Of a stretch of DNA of 64,000 nucleotides, positions 13,810 to 23,254 are shown in pieces (positions within the stretch are counted from its first letter, which is position 1; every line of letters starts with the position of its first letter). The DNA lies in assembly GCF_004402045.1 (NCBI RefSeq), contig NZ_SOMG01000011.1, positions 62,001 through 126,000 of the forward strand, read 5' to 3'. The notes beneath the pieces are model-generated. The model was not told the origin of the DNA, ran no database searches, and saw only the letters and a program-made list of their open reading frames with translations. The stretch is from Lelliottia nimipressuralis. GTDB lineage: Bacteria; Pseudomonadota; Gammaproteobacteria; Enterobacterales; Enterobacteriaceae. The translations under genes were made by a program, and so were the position numbers.

Positions 13810-15129
13810 TTACTCCTGTTTTGCAAGTGTCGTGTCGGTTTGCGTCGCGGTAGCCACTTCCGCCGCGCGGTACTGCTTGTCCACAATGCGCATAAAAGGC
13901 AGATAGAGCATGGCGCCAATCAGCAGGTTAATAAGCTGCATCACGCTGCCGCTGAGATGCCCGGTGACGATGAAACCGCTGATCACCGGCGGCAGCGTCC
14001 AGGGAATAAAGACCCCGGTGGTCACGGCGACCGCGCCAATTTTCATGGCGGCATACTGCACGGTGACCAGCACCAGCGGGACAAGATTGAAGGGGATAAG
14101 CATGATCGGGTTCATGATCACGGGCAGGCCAAACAGAATCGGTTCGTTGATGTTAAACACCGATGCCCCTGCGCCGAGTCGCGCAACTTCCCGCATGTTT
14201 TTGCTGCGGGCGAAAATCAGCATCGCAATAACCAGCGACAGCGTAGCGCCTGCGCCACCCATCCAGATCATGTCAAAAAACTGTTCCGTAATAATGTGCG
14301 GCGGCGTGGCACCTGCCTGAATGGCCGCGATGTTATCGGTCTGGTTTTCCATCCACAGGGGACGAATAATGCCGTTGATCATCGAGCCGGAGTTAATGCC
14401 CACTGACCACAGAATGGTGATGCTGAATACCGTCATCAGCGCGCCAAAGTAAGAGGTGCCGTAGTGGCGCACCGGTGTGGCAACCACCTCATAAATAAAC
14501 TGATGAATCGTGTTGTAGTGGGTGTTTTCAAAGACGATGCGGATAACCAGCACCAGAATCATGACCAGCAGTGCCGGGATCAGCGCGGCGAAAGACTCCT
14601 GTACCGCTGGTGGTACGCCGTCCGGCATTTTGATGACCAGATTTTTGCGCTTGAGCCAGCAGAACAGCTCCGTCCACAGCAGGGAACCAATCATCGCCAC
14701 GAACAGCCCTTTACTGCCAATCCACTCTACCGGCATCACGGTGATCCCGCCGTTCTCCGCCACTTTAATAAACGGCGTCAGGATCAGAAACGCGACCAGC
14801 GCCAGAATACCGCAGGAGATGCGGTCTTCACCGTAGTGTTCGGCCAGGCGGAAAGCCACCAGGAAGCTGATAAACAGCGACATGGTCGAGAACACCGCGT
14901 TGAACGGAATTTCAATGATGGCGCTCCAGCTGGCACCAAAGGCCTGAGACATAAACTGTTGATAGGTTTGATTCGGGAATGACGAGATCACCAGCAGAAT
15001 AGAACCGACGATGATGAAGGGCATGAACGACACGTAGGCGCCGCGAATGGCCCCGAGGTGGCGCTGCTGTGCCGTTTTGGCCGCCAGCGGCATCAGCTTT
15101 GCTTCAAGAAATCCCAGAACATTGTTCAT
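13810..15129 (-). CDS. PTS EIIC permease, lactose/cellobiose family, without its own EIIA or EIIB
   Basis: A 439-aa inner-membrane permease with about ten hydrophobic segments. It has the EIIC_Lac/Cel landmarks: an N-terminal amphipathic stretch ending in GAIRGAYVSFMPFIIVGS, the IWMGGAGATLSL loop and the substrate motif ASVFNINEPILFGLPV followed by MNPIMLIPF. No EIIA or EIIB domain is fused or nearby, so it must borrow them (for example from a chitobiose or cellobiose system), or transport without phosphorylation. First gene of the EIIC, glycosylasparaginase-like, M17 operon. The genetic company suggests a glycosylated amino acid or glycopeptide as substrate (inference). The promoter carries a good CRP site. 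Confidence 0.88.
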   Translation of the reverse strand: MNNVLGFLEAKLMPLAAKTAQQRHLGAIRGAYVSFMPFIIVGSILLVISSFPNQTYQQFMSQAFGASWSAIIEIPFNAVFSTMSLFISFLVAFRLAEHYGEDRISCGILALVAFLILTPFIKVAENGGITVMPVEWIGSKGLFVAMIGSLLWTELFCWLKRKNLVIKMPDGVPPAVQESFAALIPALLVMILVLVIRIVFENTHYNTIHQFIYEVVATPVRHYGTSYFGALMTVFSITILWSVGINSGSMINGIIRPLWMENQTDNIAAIQAGATPPHIITEQFFDMIWMGGAGATLSLVIAMLIFARSKNMREVARLGAGASVFNINEPILFGLPVIMNPIMLIPFNLVPLVLVTVQYAAMKIGAVAVTTGVFIPWTLPPVISGFIVTGHLSGSVMQLINLLIGAMLYLPFMRIVDKQYRAAEVATATQTDTTLAKQE

Positions 15130-15171
15130 TGTGAACTCCGTACAAGATTGAGTGGTGCGGTTTATGTTATG

Positions 15172-15221
15172 TCTGTGGATTATCAGTGAAGCGTGGCGAG
15201 CGAAAGGTGAAATCGGTCACA
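15172..15221 (-). promoter_or_regulatory. CRP-dependent promoter of the EIIC operon
   Basis: On the minus strand GATAAT (15184 to 15179) fits a -10 box and places the start near 15172. The CRP-like site GGTGA-AATCGG-TCACA (15206-15221) is centred at 15213.5, exactly 41.5 bp upstream of that start, the class II position. The site overlaps the expected -35, which has no good match, as is typical for CRP-activated promoters. It also lies 56 nt before the start codon of the divergent gene and could affect both. Confidence 0.7.
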
Positions 15222-15276
15222 AAGCAACCGCCTGCGCTATATAAATCTCATATGATTAGTTAACGGAATTGTTGCG

Positions 15277-16101
15277 ATGGAAATTAAACTGCATGCCAAT
15301 GCCACCACCACGCCACGCATTCGTCGCTATTTGCAGCAGTCCGCTAAAAGCGACAGAGAGCTCGCAACTGAGCTCGGGATCTCTGTCACGACCGTCAGGC
15401 GCTGGCGTAACCGTGAGCAGATTACCGATAACCAGACAACGCCAAAAGTGATATACAAAGCACTGAGACAAGAGCAGGTTGCGCTGGTGAATGCTTTGCG
15501 TGAAGCTACAGGCGCACCGCTGGACGAACTGCTGTTGATGGTCAATGACGGACTCGGGATCGCCGTCTCCCGCGCGACCCTGAACCGTTACCTTAAACCG
15601 GCTTCGGCAAAGCACAAGGGCGCGACTCTACAGGGGAAAAAGGCGCTAAAGGCGGGCATCGTGCCGCAAAAACTTCTGCTGCATTATCAGCCTCTGTCGC
15701 TGCATATGGACGATGGCGGGCAACAGCATCTGCTCTGGGCGCGTGAACCCGTGAGTGGCTGGTGCTATGCCCGGCTGTATGCGGGCATTTCTCCGCAGCT
15801 GCTGACCCGCTGGGTGAACGACGTGCTGGAAGCCTGTCCGGCTGATATTCAATCTGTTGAGACTTTCGGTTTAGAGGTGAACCAACTGGAATGTAACGTC
15901 GCTGTGAAAGTACGCCCACAGCAATACCGCGCCGTTCAGGTTGCTCTGCCGCTATGCGACATTATTCCGCGTCTGAACAGTGAGCCGGCAGGTGAGCTGT
16001 TGATTCAGCTATGCGAATTTTACAACCGGGGAAAGGCGCAGAAAAAGTTGGGAGAGAGGACGCCGCAGGCCTTTCTCGAAGCGCTGCGGCGTAACGATTA
16101 G
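15277..16101 (+). CDS. IS481-type transposase-derived DNA-binding protein, catalytically dead
   Basis: A 274-aa protein laid out like a short IS481-family transposase. It starts LHANATTTPRIRRYLQQS, then a helix-turn-helix (residues 28-46, RELATELGISVTTVRRWRN). A second winged-helix block follows with the family phrase APLDELLLMV...VSRATLNRYLK (80-107). The remnant of the DDE core is residues 133-200, and the C-terminal YN...RTPQAFLEAL is the family's closing motif. The first catalytic Asp aligns with D145 (LHMDD). The second (family LTDNG) is VETFG with Thr197, and the segment with the catalytic Glu is missing; intact relatives are about 50 aa longer. No terminal inverted repeats were noticed. 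Position and orientation opposite the EIIC operon suggest a regulator (inference). Confidence 0.75.
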   Translation: MEIKLHANATTTPRIRRYLQQSAKSDRELATELGISVTTVRRWRNREQITDNQTTPKVIYKALRQEQVALVNALREATGAPLDELLLMVNDGLGIAVSRATLNRYLKPASAKHKGATLQGKKALKAGIVPQKLLLHYQPLSLHMDDGGQQHLLWAREPVSGWCYARLYAGISPQLLTRWVNDVLEACPADIQSVETFGLEVNQLECNVAVKVRPQQYRAVQVALPLCDIIPRLNSEPAGELLIQLCEFYNRGKAQKKLGERTPQAFLEALRRND

Positions 16102-16454
16102 AGAATTTCGAGCACGTCTTCCGGCGGGCGACCAATCCGTGCCTGGCCGTTGGCCACCACAATCGGTCGCTCAATCAGCTTTGGATTGTCAACCATCGCC
16201 TGGATCAGCTCAGCCTCGGTGAGGCGGCTGTCGTCCAGGTTAAGCGACTTATACAGGTCTTCTTTCTGGCGCATCAGCTCTCTTGCACTGCCCATTCCCA
16301 GCATGTGCAGCAGCTGGCGGAGGGTTTGCGCGTCAGGTGGGGTGTCGAGATACAGCACCACCTCCGGCTCAACGCCGTTAGATTTCAGCAGGCTCAGGGT
16401 GTCGCGGCTCTTGGAGCAGCGAGGGTTGTGATAGATTTTTACGGCGTCTGTCAT
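16098..16454 (-). CDS. yfgD: ArsC-family thioredoxin-fold protein YfgD
   Basis: 118-aa arsenate-reductase-like protein. The N terminus KIYHNPRCSKSRDTLSLL carries the single active-site Cys13 of the ArsC family, and IERPIVV with a downstream Arg lies in the C-terminal half. It is paired with bepA, as in E. coli where the chromosomal copy (yfgD) is not linked to ars genes; a role in arsenate reduction is therefore unproven. Its stop overlaps the convergent stop of the transposase-derived gene by 4 nt. It follows bepA with an 18-nt gap. Confidence 0.9.
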   Translation of the reverse strand: MTDAVKIYHNPRCSKSRDTLSLLKSNGVEPEVVLYLDTPPDAQTLRQLLHMLGMGSARELMRQKEDLYKSLNLDDSRLTEAELIQAMVDNPKLIERPIVVANGQARIGRPPEDVLEIL

Positions 16455-16472
16455 GACGTGAACTCTCCTTTA

Positions 16473-17936
16473 TTACATCTTTTCGTAAGGCTTAAAGCGC
16501 TGCTGCAGGCCGCGCAGCTGATCGATACGCGCGTCGTAACGGGCCTGCTGGAGGCTGCCGAGTTTGACCTGCGCGCTGGCGCTGCTGAGCGTGGAAATCG
16601 CCTGATCGAGACGCCCCACCAGGGCAAAGCCTTCGGCACGGGCCGCCAGCTCCTGATCGCGGTTGCCCAGCTGAGCTTCCGCCTGTGCGAGCAGATCCCA
16701 GCCGTTTTGATCGTCTTTATTATTAAAGGTGTAGCGGTTCAGAATGGTCGCTGCTTCCCCGGGCTGGCCGCCCTGTAAGTAAGCGTTCGCCAGGTTAAGT
16801 TGCAGCACCGGGTTGGTACGGACGTCTTTCGCCCCTTTCAGGCGGTTGATCGCATCGGCAGGTTTCTTCTGCCCCAGATCGATATCCGTCGACAGATCGA
16901 GATACCACGGGTTATTCGGGTCGGCAGCCAGAAGCGGTTGCAGGGCTTTACGCGCCTCGTCGTATTTGCTGGCCTCCATCGCCTGTAGCGCCTGACCATA
17001 CTGTGCGGCGTTCTTCTCACGTACGTTGCCTTTTCCCAGGGCATCCAGCAGGTCACTGGTGAGCTGGTTACGCCCGGAATTGTACATCCCCAGCGTTCTC
17101 ACTTTCGCCATGTAGAAATCCTGCGAAGACTGGACCACGACCGGACGCATCTGGTTGGCACGGTTGCGCGCATCCGACAGACGGCTTTCCGGTAACGGGT
17201 GCGTAAGCAGAATTTCCGGTGGGCGGGAAGAATAACGTGCCTGATCGAGCAGTTTTTCGAGGAAGCTCGGCATGGCCTGCGGGTCAAAGCCCGAACGCTG
17301 TAGTACCTGAATGCCGATGCGGTCCGCTTCCTGCTCGTTTTGCTGGGTAAAGCTGATCATCCCCTGACGCGTACCGGCCAGCGTACCGGTTAAGGCGGCC
17401 ATCCCGGCCTGCGGGCTGGCCATCGCCAGTAGAATAGAGCCCAGGGCGCCCACCCAGGTGAGCGGGGCATTACGCTTCTGGTCTTCCATCGCACGCGCCA
17501 GGTGGCGCTGCGTGACGTGCGAAATTTCGTGCGCCATCACCGAGGCCAGCTGGCTTTCGTTGTCTGAGTAACGGAATAACGCCGAATGCAGTACCACGTT
17601 ACCGCCAAAGAAGGCGAAGGCGTTGATTTCGTCATTATTAATTAAATAGAAATGGAAGGGCGTTTTTACCGAGTCGGCGTGCGCCACCAGACGCATCCCC
17701 AGCCCGTTTATGTACTGTACCAACAAAGGGTCGTTAATCAGCGGGGCGCTGCCGCGCAGCTGGCGAACATAGTAATCGCCCATTTGCATCTCTTGCCCAA
17801 TAGAGAGCGTGCTTCCTGCTGTGGTGCCCATGTCCGGCAATGAATCGGACGAGTCAGCAAAAGCGGGTAACACCTGACCGACCGTCACTGCGGCAATCAG
17901 TGTTGCAACCAGTGTTTTTCTCAACTGCCTGAACAT
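16473..17936 (-). CDS. bepA: Periplasmic beta-barrel assembly-enhancing protease BepA
   Basis: M48 zinc metalloprotease and chaperone that helps LptD mature and degrades stalled outer-membrane proteins. From the ATG at 17936 it is 487 aa, the E. coli length, and begins with a Sec signal peptide ([27 protein letters not shown] cut into the mature SDSSDSLP). The HEXXH motif is in [12 protein letters not shown], the third ligand region is NEQEADRIG, and the C-terminal 190 residues are TPR repeats. The open frame extends to 18080 but lacks signal-peptide character before 17936. Divergent from perM. Confidence 0.97.
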   Translation of the reverse strand: MFRQLRKTLVATLIAAVTVGQVLPAFADSSDSLPDMGTTAGSTLSIGQEMQMGDYYVRQLRGSAPLINDPLLVQYINGLGMRLVAHADSVKTPFHFYLINNDEINAFAFFGGNVVLHSALFRYSDNESQLASVMAHEISHVTQRHLARAMEDQKRNAPLTWVGALGSILLAMASPQAGMAALTGTLAGTRQGMISFTQQNEQEADRIGIQVLQRSGFDPQAMPSFLEKLLDQARYSSRPPEILLTHPLPESRLSDARNRANQMRPVVVQSSQDFYMAKVRTLGMYNSGRNQLTSDLLDALGKGNVREKNAAQYGQALQAMEASKYDEARKALQPLLAADPNNPWYLDLSTDIDLGQKKPADAINRLKGAKDVRTNPVLQLNLANAYLQGGQPGEAATILNRYTFNNKDDQNGWDLLAQAEAQLGNRDQELAARAEGFALVGRLDQAISTLSSASAQVKLGSLQQARYDARIDQLRGLQQRFKPYEKM

Positions 17937-18157
17937 AACCACTGTCCTGTATATTGGATGTGCTAATTTGACCGATGAACCGGCATATCGTTCATCTCTG
18001 CTGCCCTGCGAGTGTAGCCGTGTTACCGCATGAAGAAAATCCCATTCATCAGGCTTTTGCGGATTGTGTCGGCGATACAAAAAGCGAAAGTCTTTTTTGT
18101 GACAGTTAGATACAATTCACCGTCTCACTCCCGCCATTCGATTCAGGGAAGGGTTGT

Positions 18158-19222
18158 ATGCTCGAAATGTTAATGCAGTGGTACCGGCGTCGGTTCAGCG
18201 ACCCGGAAGCCATTGCTTTGTTGGTTATTCTGGTCGCCGGTTTCGGTATTCTGTTCTTCTTCAGCGGTCTGCTTGCGCCGCTGCTGGTGGCGATTGTGCT
18301 GGCGTATCTGCTGGAGTGGCCAACGGCGCGCCTTGAACATATCGGCTGTTCCCGCCGCTGGGCAACCAGCATCGTACTGGTGCTGTTTGTCGGCATCCTG
18401 CTGTTGATGGCCTTTGTGGTGATGCCCGTCGCCTGGCAGCAGGGGATCTACCTGATCCGCGATATGCCCGGCATGTTGAATAAACTCTCTGATTTTGCCG
18501 CCACGCTGCCGCGCCGTTACCCCGCGTTAATGGACGCCGGGATCATCGACGCGATGGCGGAAAATATGCGCGCCCGCATCATGACGATGGGCGATTCGGT
18601 GGTGAAATACTCTCTGGCCTCGCTGGTGGGGTTGCTCACCCTGGCGGTCTACCTTGTGCTCGTTCCGCTGATGGTCTTCTTCCTGGTGAAAGACAAAGAC
18701 CAGATGCTCAACGCCGTGCGGCGTATTTTACCGCGCAACCGCGGGCTGGCGGGGCAGGTCTGGGAAGAGATGAACCAGCAGATCACCAACTACATTCGCG
18801 GCAAGGTGCTGGAGATGATTGTCGTGGGGGTAGCCACCTGGATTGGCTTCCTGATCTTCGGCCTGAACTACTCGCTGCTGCTGGCGGTGCTGGTGGGGCT
18901 GTCGGTCCTGATTCCGTACATCGGCGCGTTTGTGGTGACCATTCCGGTTGTTGGGGTCGCGCTGTTCCAGTTCGGGCTGGGGACGGAGTTCTGGAGCTGC
19001 TTCGCGGTGTACCTGATTATTCAGGGGCTGGACGGTAACCTGCTGGTTCCGGTGCTGTTCTCAGAAGCGGTGAACCTGCATCCGCTGGTAATTATCTTGT
19101 CCGTGGTGATTTTCGGCGGGCTGTGGGGGTTCTGGGGCGTGTTCTTTGCGATCCCGCTGGCAACGCTGATTAAAGCTGTGGTCCACGCGTGGCCGGATGT
19201 GCCGGCAGTGGAAGAGAAGTAG
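18158..19222 (+). CDS. perM: AI-2E family transporter PerM
   Basis: 354-aa integral membrane protein of the AI-2E exporter/PerM family, with about eight membrane segments. The N-terminal pair is near residues 20-60, a cytoplasmic coiled region lies at 90-150, and the family motif LVGLSVLIPYIGAFVVTIPVV is present. The substrate in enterics is not established. The ATG at 18158 gives the E. coli length plus one. In E. coli the hyf (hydrogenase 4) operon lies between perM and bcp; here only a BIME separates them. Confidence 0.93.
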   Translation: MLEMLMQWYRRRFSDPEAIALLVILVAGFGILFFFSGLLAPLLVAIVLAYLLEWPTARLEHIGCSRRWATSIVLVLFVGILLLMAFVVMPVAWQQGIYLIRDMPGMLNKLSDFAATLPRRYPALMDAGIIDAMAENMRARIMTMGDSVVKYSLASLVGLLTLAVYLVLVPLMVFFLVKDKDQMLNAVRRILPRNRGLAGQVWEEMNQQITNYIRGKVLEMIVVGVATWIGFLIFGLNYSLLLAVLVGLSVLIPYIGAFVVTIPVVGVALFQFGLGTEFWSCFAVYLIIQGLDGNLLVPVLFSEAVNLHPLVIILSVVIFGGLWGFWGVFFAIPLATLIKAVVHAWPDVPAVEEK

Positions 19223-19225
19223 GTT

Positions 19226-19298
19226 TGTCGGGTGGCGCTGCGCTTACCCGACCTACACTCGGAATGTAGGCTGGGTAAGCGCAGCGCCACCCGGCACA
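19226..19298. repeat. BIME between perM and bcp
   Basis: Two opposed REP units: TGTCGGGTGGCGCTGCGC/TTACCCGACCTAC and TGTAGGCTGGGTAAGC/GCGCCACCCGGCA. They lie between convergent genes, exactly where E. coli carries hyfABCDEFGHIR-focB. Confidence 0.9.
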
Positions 19299-19305
19299 AC
19301 AAGTA

Positions 19306-19776
19306 TCAGACGTTCTCTTTCAGCCAGTTCAACACCACGTCGTGGTGGTTGCTGGTTTTGAAGTCGTCAAACACGTGTTCAATTTTACCGTCAGCGTCAA
19401 TCAGGAAGCTGATGCGGTGAATACCGTCGTAGGTTTTACCCATAAACGTCTTCTCGCCCCAGATGCCGAACTGCTCGCACACCTGATGATCTTCATCAGA
19501 AAGCAGCGTGAAGTTCAGCAGCTCTTTTTCAGCAAATCGTGACAGCTTTTCCGGTTTATCCGTGCTGATACCCAGCACTTCCACGCCGACTTTTTTCAAC
19601 TCGTCCATGTTGTCGCGTAAGCCGCAGGCCTGTACGGTGCAGCCGGGGGTCATGGCTTTCGGGTAGAAATAGACCAGAACACGCTGTCCCTGGAAGTCGG
19701 TCAAATTTACTTGCTCGCCGTCTTGATCCGGTAAGCTAAATTTCGGTGCGATGTCACCGGCTTTCAGTGGATTCAT
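19306..19776 (-). CDS. bcp: Thiol peroxidase, Bcp type
   Basis: 156-aa atypical 2-Cys/1-Cys peroxiredoxin of the BCP/PrxQ branch, reducing hydrogen peroxide and organic hydroperoxides with thioredoxin. The catalytic block AMTPGCTVQACGLRDN holds the peroxidatic Cys46 and the nearby Cys51 resolving residue. It overlaps the gcvR stop by 1 nt, so the two are co-translated as in E. coli. Confidence 0.97.
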   Translation of the reverse strand: MNPLKAGDIAPKFSLPDQDGEQVNLTDFQGQRVLVYFYPKAMTPGCTVQACGLRDNMDELKKVGVEVLGISTDKPEKLSRFAEKELLNFTLLSDEDHQVCEQFGIWGEKTFMGKTYDGIHRISFLIDADGKIEHVFDDFKTSNHHDVVLNWLKENV

Positions 19777-20345
19777 TACTCAACTCCATCCTGTTCGTGC
19801 TGCGAATAATTGACGACGCTTATACTGCCCTGCGCGTTTAATTCTGTACAGAGGGCTTTGAACGCTTGCTCGATATTTGACGCATCCTGTGAGGCAGGGC
19901 AGTGCGCGGTAATTTGAATAAAGAGCGTAGGAACCGTGCTCTCGTCACCCGGCTGTGTGCGGGAAACAAGCTCAGCGATGTTCATCTGATGGCTGTCAAA
20001 CAGCGCGGTAAAGCGCTCAATCAGATGGGGAGAGTCAGGGACTTCAACCTGCACCCAGACGGTCGCGGGCATAGCCGGACGCGGGCGCGCGGTAGTACGT
20101 TTCATCACGATCAGCAAATCCAGCTCCGCGCCCTTCAGCGGCAGGGTCGATTCGATAAGCGTAATGGCATTCCATGTTCCGGACAGCAGCATAATAAACG
20201 TGAACTCGTCGCCCAGCATTGCCAGACGGCTGTCTTCGATATTACAGCCGCAGCTGCTCACGTGACGGGTGATGGTGTTCACGATACCCGGCCTGTCGGC
20301 ACCCAGCGCAGTGATAACCAGGTAATGTTGTGATGAGGTTGTCAA
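19776..20345 (-). CDS. gcvR: Glycine cleavage system transcriptional repressor GcvR
   Basis: 189-aa protein with two ACT domains (about residues 8-80 and 93-170; VITALGADRPGIVNTIT and VQVEVPDSPHLIERFTALF). In E. coli it binds GcvA in the absence of glycine and blocks activation of gcvTHP; it has no DNA-binding domain. It is the upstream gene of gcvR-bcp and diverges from dapA. The divergent gap (20346-20490) holds the short palindrome CCTGAGGGCCTCAGG at 20412-20426, of unknown role. Confidence 0.95.
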   Translation of the reverse strand: MTTSSQHYLVITALGADRPGIVNTITRHVSSCGCNIEDSRLAMLGDEFTFIMLLSGTWNAITLIESTLPLKGAELDLLIVMKRTTARPRPAMPATVWVQVEVPDSPHLIERFTALFDSHQMNIAELVSRTQPGDESTVPTLFIQITAHCPASQDASNIEQAFKALCTELNAQGSISVVNYSQHEQDGVE

Positions 20346-20490
20346 ACCTGTTCTTCCTTTGCATGGTTAAGTCTTCCTAAGGAAAGCATAAAAAAAACAT
20401 GCATACAACCGCCTGAGGGCCTCAGGTCGCTTGCTTTTATTACAGTTCCAAACGTACCATTGAGGCTCTTGTTCGCACAGAGGATGGCTC

Positions 20491-21369
20491 ATGTTCACGG
20501 GAAGTATTGTCGCGCTTGTAACACCGATGGATGAAAAAGGTAATGTCTGCCGGTCAAGCATGAAGAAGCTGATTGATTACCATGTCGCCAATGGAACCTC
20601 GGCGATCGTTTCGGTAGGGACTACCGGTGAATCTGCAACGCTGAGCCACGAAGAGCACGGCGATGTGGTTATGCTGACCCTGGAACTGGCTGACGGACGT
20701 ATTCCGGTTATCGCGGGGACAGGGGCTAATGCAACCGCAGAAGCTATCAGTCTGACCAAACGTTTTAACGACAGCGGCATCGTAGGCTGTCTGACGGTGA
20801 CCCCTTATTACAACCGTCCTACCCAGGAAGGTTTGTTCCAGCACTTCAAAGCCATCGCTGAACATACTGACTTGCCACAAATTCTGTATAATGTGCCGTC
20901 CCGTACCGGTTGCGATATGCTGCCGGAAACCGTTGGTCGTCTCTCGGAAGTAAAAAATATTATCGCTATTAAAGAGGCGACAGGGAACTTAAGCCGCGTT
21001 CATCAGATCAAAGAGCTGGTTTCAGATGACTTTATCCTGTTGAGTGGTGATGATGCGACCGCGCTGGACTTTATGCAGCTCGGTGGTCATGGCGTGATCT
21101 CCGTAACGGCAAACGTTGCGGCGCGCGATATGGCTGAAATGTGCAAGCTGGCCGCAGCCGGTCATTTTGATGAAGCGCGTGTCATTAACCAGCGTCTGAT
21201 GCCGCTGCACAATAAATTATTTGTCGAACCCAATCCGATCCCAGTGAAATGGGCGTGTAAGGAGTTGGGGCTTGTAGCAACCGATACGCTGCGTCTGCCA
21301 ATGACACCGATTACCGACCACGGTCGTGACATCGTCAAGGCAGCGCTGAAGCATGCCGGTTTGCTGTAA
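20491..21369 (+). CDS. dapA: 4-hydroxy-tetrahydrodipicolinate synthase
   Basis: First committed step of lysine/diaminopimelate synthesis: condenses pyruvate and aspartate semialdehyde. The 292-aa TIM-barrel protein has the Schiff-base Lys161 in IIAIKEATG, Tyr133 in [10 protein letters not shown] and the GTTGE motif (43-47), all at E. coli positions. It is followed after 16 nt by bamC, an operon arrangement conserved in enterics. Confidence 0.98.
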   Translation: MFTGSIVALVTPMDEKGNVCRSSMKKLIDYHVANGTSAIVSVGTTGESATLSHEEHGDVVMLTLELADGRIPVIAGTGANATAEAISLTKRFNDSGIVGCLTVTPYYNRPTQEGLFQHFKAIAEHTDLPQILYNVPSRTGCDMLPETVGRLSEVKNIIAIKEATGNLSRVHQIKELVSDDFILLSGDDATALDFMQLGGHGVISVTANVAARDMAEMCKLAAAGHFDEARVINQRLMPLHNKLFVEPNPIPVKWACKELGLVATDTLRLPMTPITDHGRDIVKAALKHAGLL

Positions 21370-21385
21370 AGTTTAGGGAGATTTG

Positions 21386-22420
21386 ATGGCTTATTCAGTA
21401 CAGAAGTCGCGCCTGGCGAAGGTTGCGAGTGTTTCGCTTGTTATGCTGCTCGCTGCCTGTAGTTCAGACTCGCGCTACAAGCGCCAGGTGAGCGGTGATG
21501 AATCCTATCTGGATGCGACCCCGCTTGCTGAACTTCACGCACCGGCTGGTATGATCCTGCCGATTCAGAACGGCGATTATAATATTCCCGTGACCAACGG
21601 CAGCGGCCTGGTTGGTAAAGCGCTTGATATTCGTCCGCCAGCACAGCCTTTGGCGCTGGTGAGCGGGGCGCGTACCCAGTTCACCGGTGATACGGCGTCT
21701 CTGATGGTTGAGAGCGCGCGCGGTAGCACCCTGTGGCCGCAGGTTGTCAGCGTTATTCAGTCGAAGAACTACACCATCGATAAACGCGATGACGCCAGCC
21801 AGACGTTAACCACCGACTGGATCGAATGGAACCGTCTGGATGAAGATCAGCAGTACCGCGGTCGCTATCAAGTCTCCGTAAAACCACAGGGTTATCAGCA
21901 GGCGGTTAACGTTAAGCTGTTGAACCTGGAGCAGGCGGGTAAACCGGTTGCGGATGCCGCGTCCCTGCAGCGTTACAGCACCGAAATGCTGAACGTGATT
22001 GCCGCGGGCCTGGATAAGACCGCTACCGATGCCGCCAACGCCGCGCAGAGCCGCAATGGCGCGACCTTCGATGTGCAAAGCGGTGCGGATGATACCGGCC
22101 TGCCAATGCTGGTGGTTCGTGCACCGTTTAACCAGACCTGGCAGCGTCTGCCAGCGACGCTTGAAAAAGTGGGCATGAAAGTGACCGACAGCACGCGTTC
22201 GACCGGCAGCATGACGGCAACGTATAAGCCGCTCTCCGACAGCGCGTGGCAGGAACTGGGTGCGAAAGATCCTCAGCTTGCCTCCGGTGACTACAAGATT
22301 CAGGTTGGCGACCTTGATAACCGCAGCAGTCTGCAGTTTATCGATCCAAAAGGTCACACGCTGACCCAGTCGCAGAACGATGCGCTGGTCGCTGTCTTCC
22401 AGGCGGCATTCAGCAAATAA
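21386..22420 (+). CDS. bamC: Outer-membrane lipoprotein BamC of the BAM complex
   Basis: Accessory lipoprotein of the beta-barrel assembly machine, binding BamD. From ATG 21386 it is 344 aa, with a lipoprotein signal peptide ending LLAAC (Cys25). The conserved unstructured lasso region follows (residues 26-95, including [13 protein letters not shown] and [15 protein letters not shown]), then two helix-grip domains. The TTG one codon upstream is rejected because the family starts [12 protein letters not shown]. Confidence 0.97.
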   Translation: MAYSVQKSRLAKVASVSLVMLLAACSSDSRYKRQVSGDESYLDATPLAELHAPAGMILPIQNGDYNIPVTNGSGLVGKALDIRPPAQPLALVSGARTQFTGDTASLMVESARGSTLWPQVVSVIQSKNYTIDKRDDASQTLTTDWIEWNRLDEDQQYRGRYQVSVKPQGYQQAVNVKLLNLEQAGKPVADAASLQRYSTEMLNVIAAGLDKTATDAANAAQSRNGATFDVQSGADDTGLPMLVVRAPFNQTWQRLPATLEKVGMKVTDSTRSTGSMTATYKPLSDSAWQELGAKDPQLASGDYKIQVGDLDNRSSLQFIDPKGHTLTQSQNDALVAVFQAAFSK

Positions 22421-22426
22421 ATACGA

Positions 22427-22450
22427 GGGCTGGTTAATCCAGCCCTTTTT
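22427..22450 (+). terminator. Terminator of dapA-bamC
   Basis: GGGCTGG/CCAGCCC, a 7-bp stem with loop TTAAT, followed by five T residues and then ATTTT. It separates dapA-bamC from purC. Confidence 0.9.
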
Positions 22451-22461
22451 ATTTTAGTGCC

Positions 22462-22477
22462 ACGCAAACGTGTGCGT
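22462..22477. promoter_or_regulatory. PurR operator of purC
   Basis: ACGCAAACGTGTGCGT is a one-mismatch copy of the PurR consensus, flanked by further dyad symmetry (GCC...GGC). It is followed by an ATAATAT -10-like region, so PurR would overlap the promoter. As recalled, E. coli purC carries the same site. Confidence 0.9.
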
Positions 22478-22529
22478 GGCATAATATCCCCAGTTTTGAA
22501 CACAAATCATCACACCAGGAGTAATGAAG

Positions 22530-23243
22530 ATGCAGAAGCAAGCTGAGTTGTATCGTGGCAAAGCGAAGACCGTATACAGCACGGAAAACCCGGATCTGTT
22601 GGTGCTCGAGTTCCGCAATGATACGTCAGCAGGGGATGGCGCACGCATTGAGCAGTTCGATCGTAAGGGCATGGTGAACAACAAGTTCAACCATTTCATT
22701 ATGACCAAACTGGCCGACGCGGGTATCCCGACTCAGATGGAAGCGTTGCTGTCCGATACGGAATGTCTGGTGAAAAAACTGGATATGGTTCCGGTTGAGT
22801 GCGTTATTCGTAACCGTGCAGCGGGCTCCCTGGTGAAGCGTCTGGGCATTGAAGAAGGTATCGAACTGAATCCACCTCTGTTCGATCTGTTCCTGAAAAA
22901 CGATGCTATGCACGATCCTATGGTTAATGATTCCTACTGCGAAACCTTCGGCTGGGTGAATAAAGAGAACCTGGCGCGCATGAAAGAGTTGACCTACAAA
23001 GCCAACGACGTGCTGAAAAAATTGTTTGATGACGCGGGCCTGATCCTCGTCGACTTCAAGCTGGAGTTTGGTCTGTTCAAAGGCGAAGTGGTGCTGGGCG
23101 ATGAGTTCTCACCAGACGGTAGCCGCCTGTGGGATAAAGAAACCCTGGATAAAATGGACAAAGACCGCTTCCGTCAGAGCCTGGGTGGCCTGATTGAAGC
23201 GTACGAAGCGGTTGCTCACCGTTTAGGCGTTAAGCTCGACTAA
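22530..23243 (+). CDS. purC: Phosphoribosylaminoimidazole-succinocarboxamide synthase
   Basis: SAICAR synthetase: joins CAIR and aspartate with ATP in purine synthesis. The 237-aa protein starts [18 protein letters not shown] and has the family signatures [18 protein letters not shown] and [11 protein letters not shown] with the catalytic Asp and Lys. ATG 22530 is chosen over 22524 because GGAG at 22518-22521 is then 8 nt away and the length matches E. coli. Confidence 0.98.
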   Translation: MQKQAELYRGKAKTVYSTENPDLLVLEFRNDTSAGDGARIEQFDRKGMVNNKFNHFIMTKLADAGIPTQMEALLSDTECLVKKLDMVPVECVIRNRAAGSLVKRLGIEEGIELNPPLFDLFLKNDAMHDPMVNDSYCETFGWVNKENLARMKELTYKANDVLKKLFDDAGLILVDFKLEFGLFKGEVVLGDEFSPDGSRLWDKETLDKMDKDRFRQSLGGLIEAYEAVAHRLGVKLD

Positions 23244-23254
23244 CTCCCTAACTT

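Noticed and set aside
13420..14406. 328-codon open frame antisense to the EIIC/glycosylasparaginase junction
   Set aside because: It crosses two real genes on the other strand and gives a His/Arg-rich product without recognisable domains.
15130..16101. Intact insertion sequence
   Set aside because: The transposase-like gene has lost catalytic residues, and no terminal inverted repeats or target duplication were found around it.
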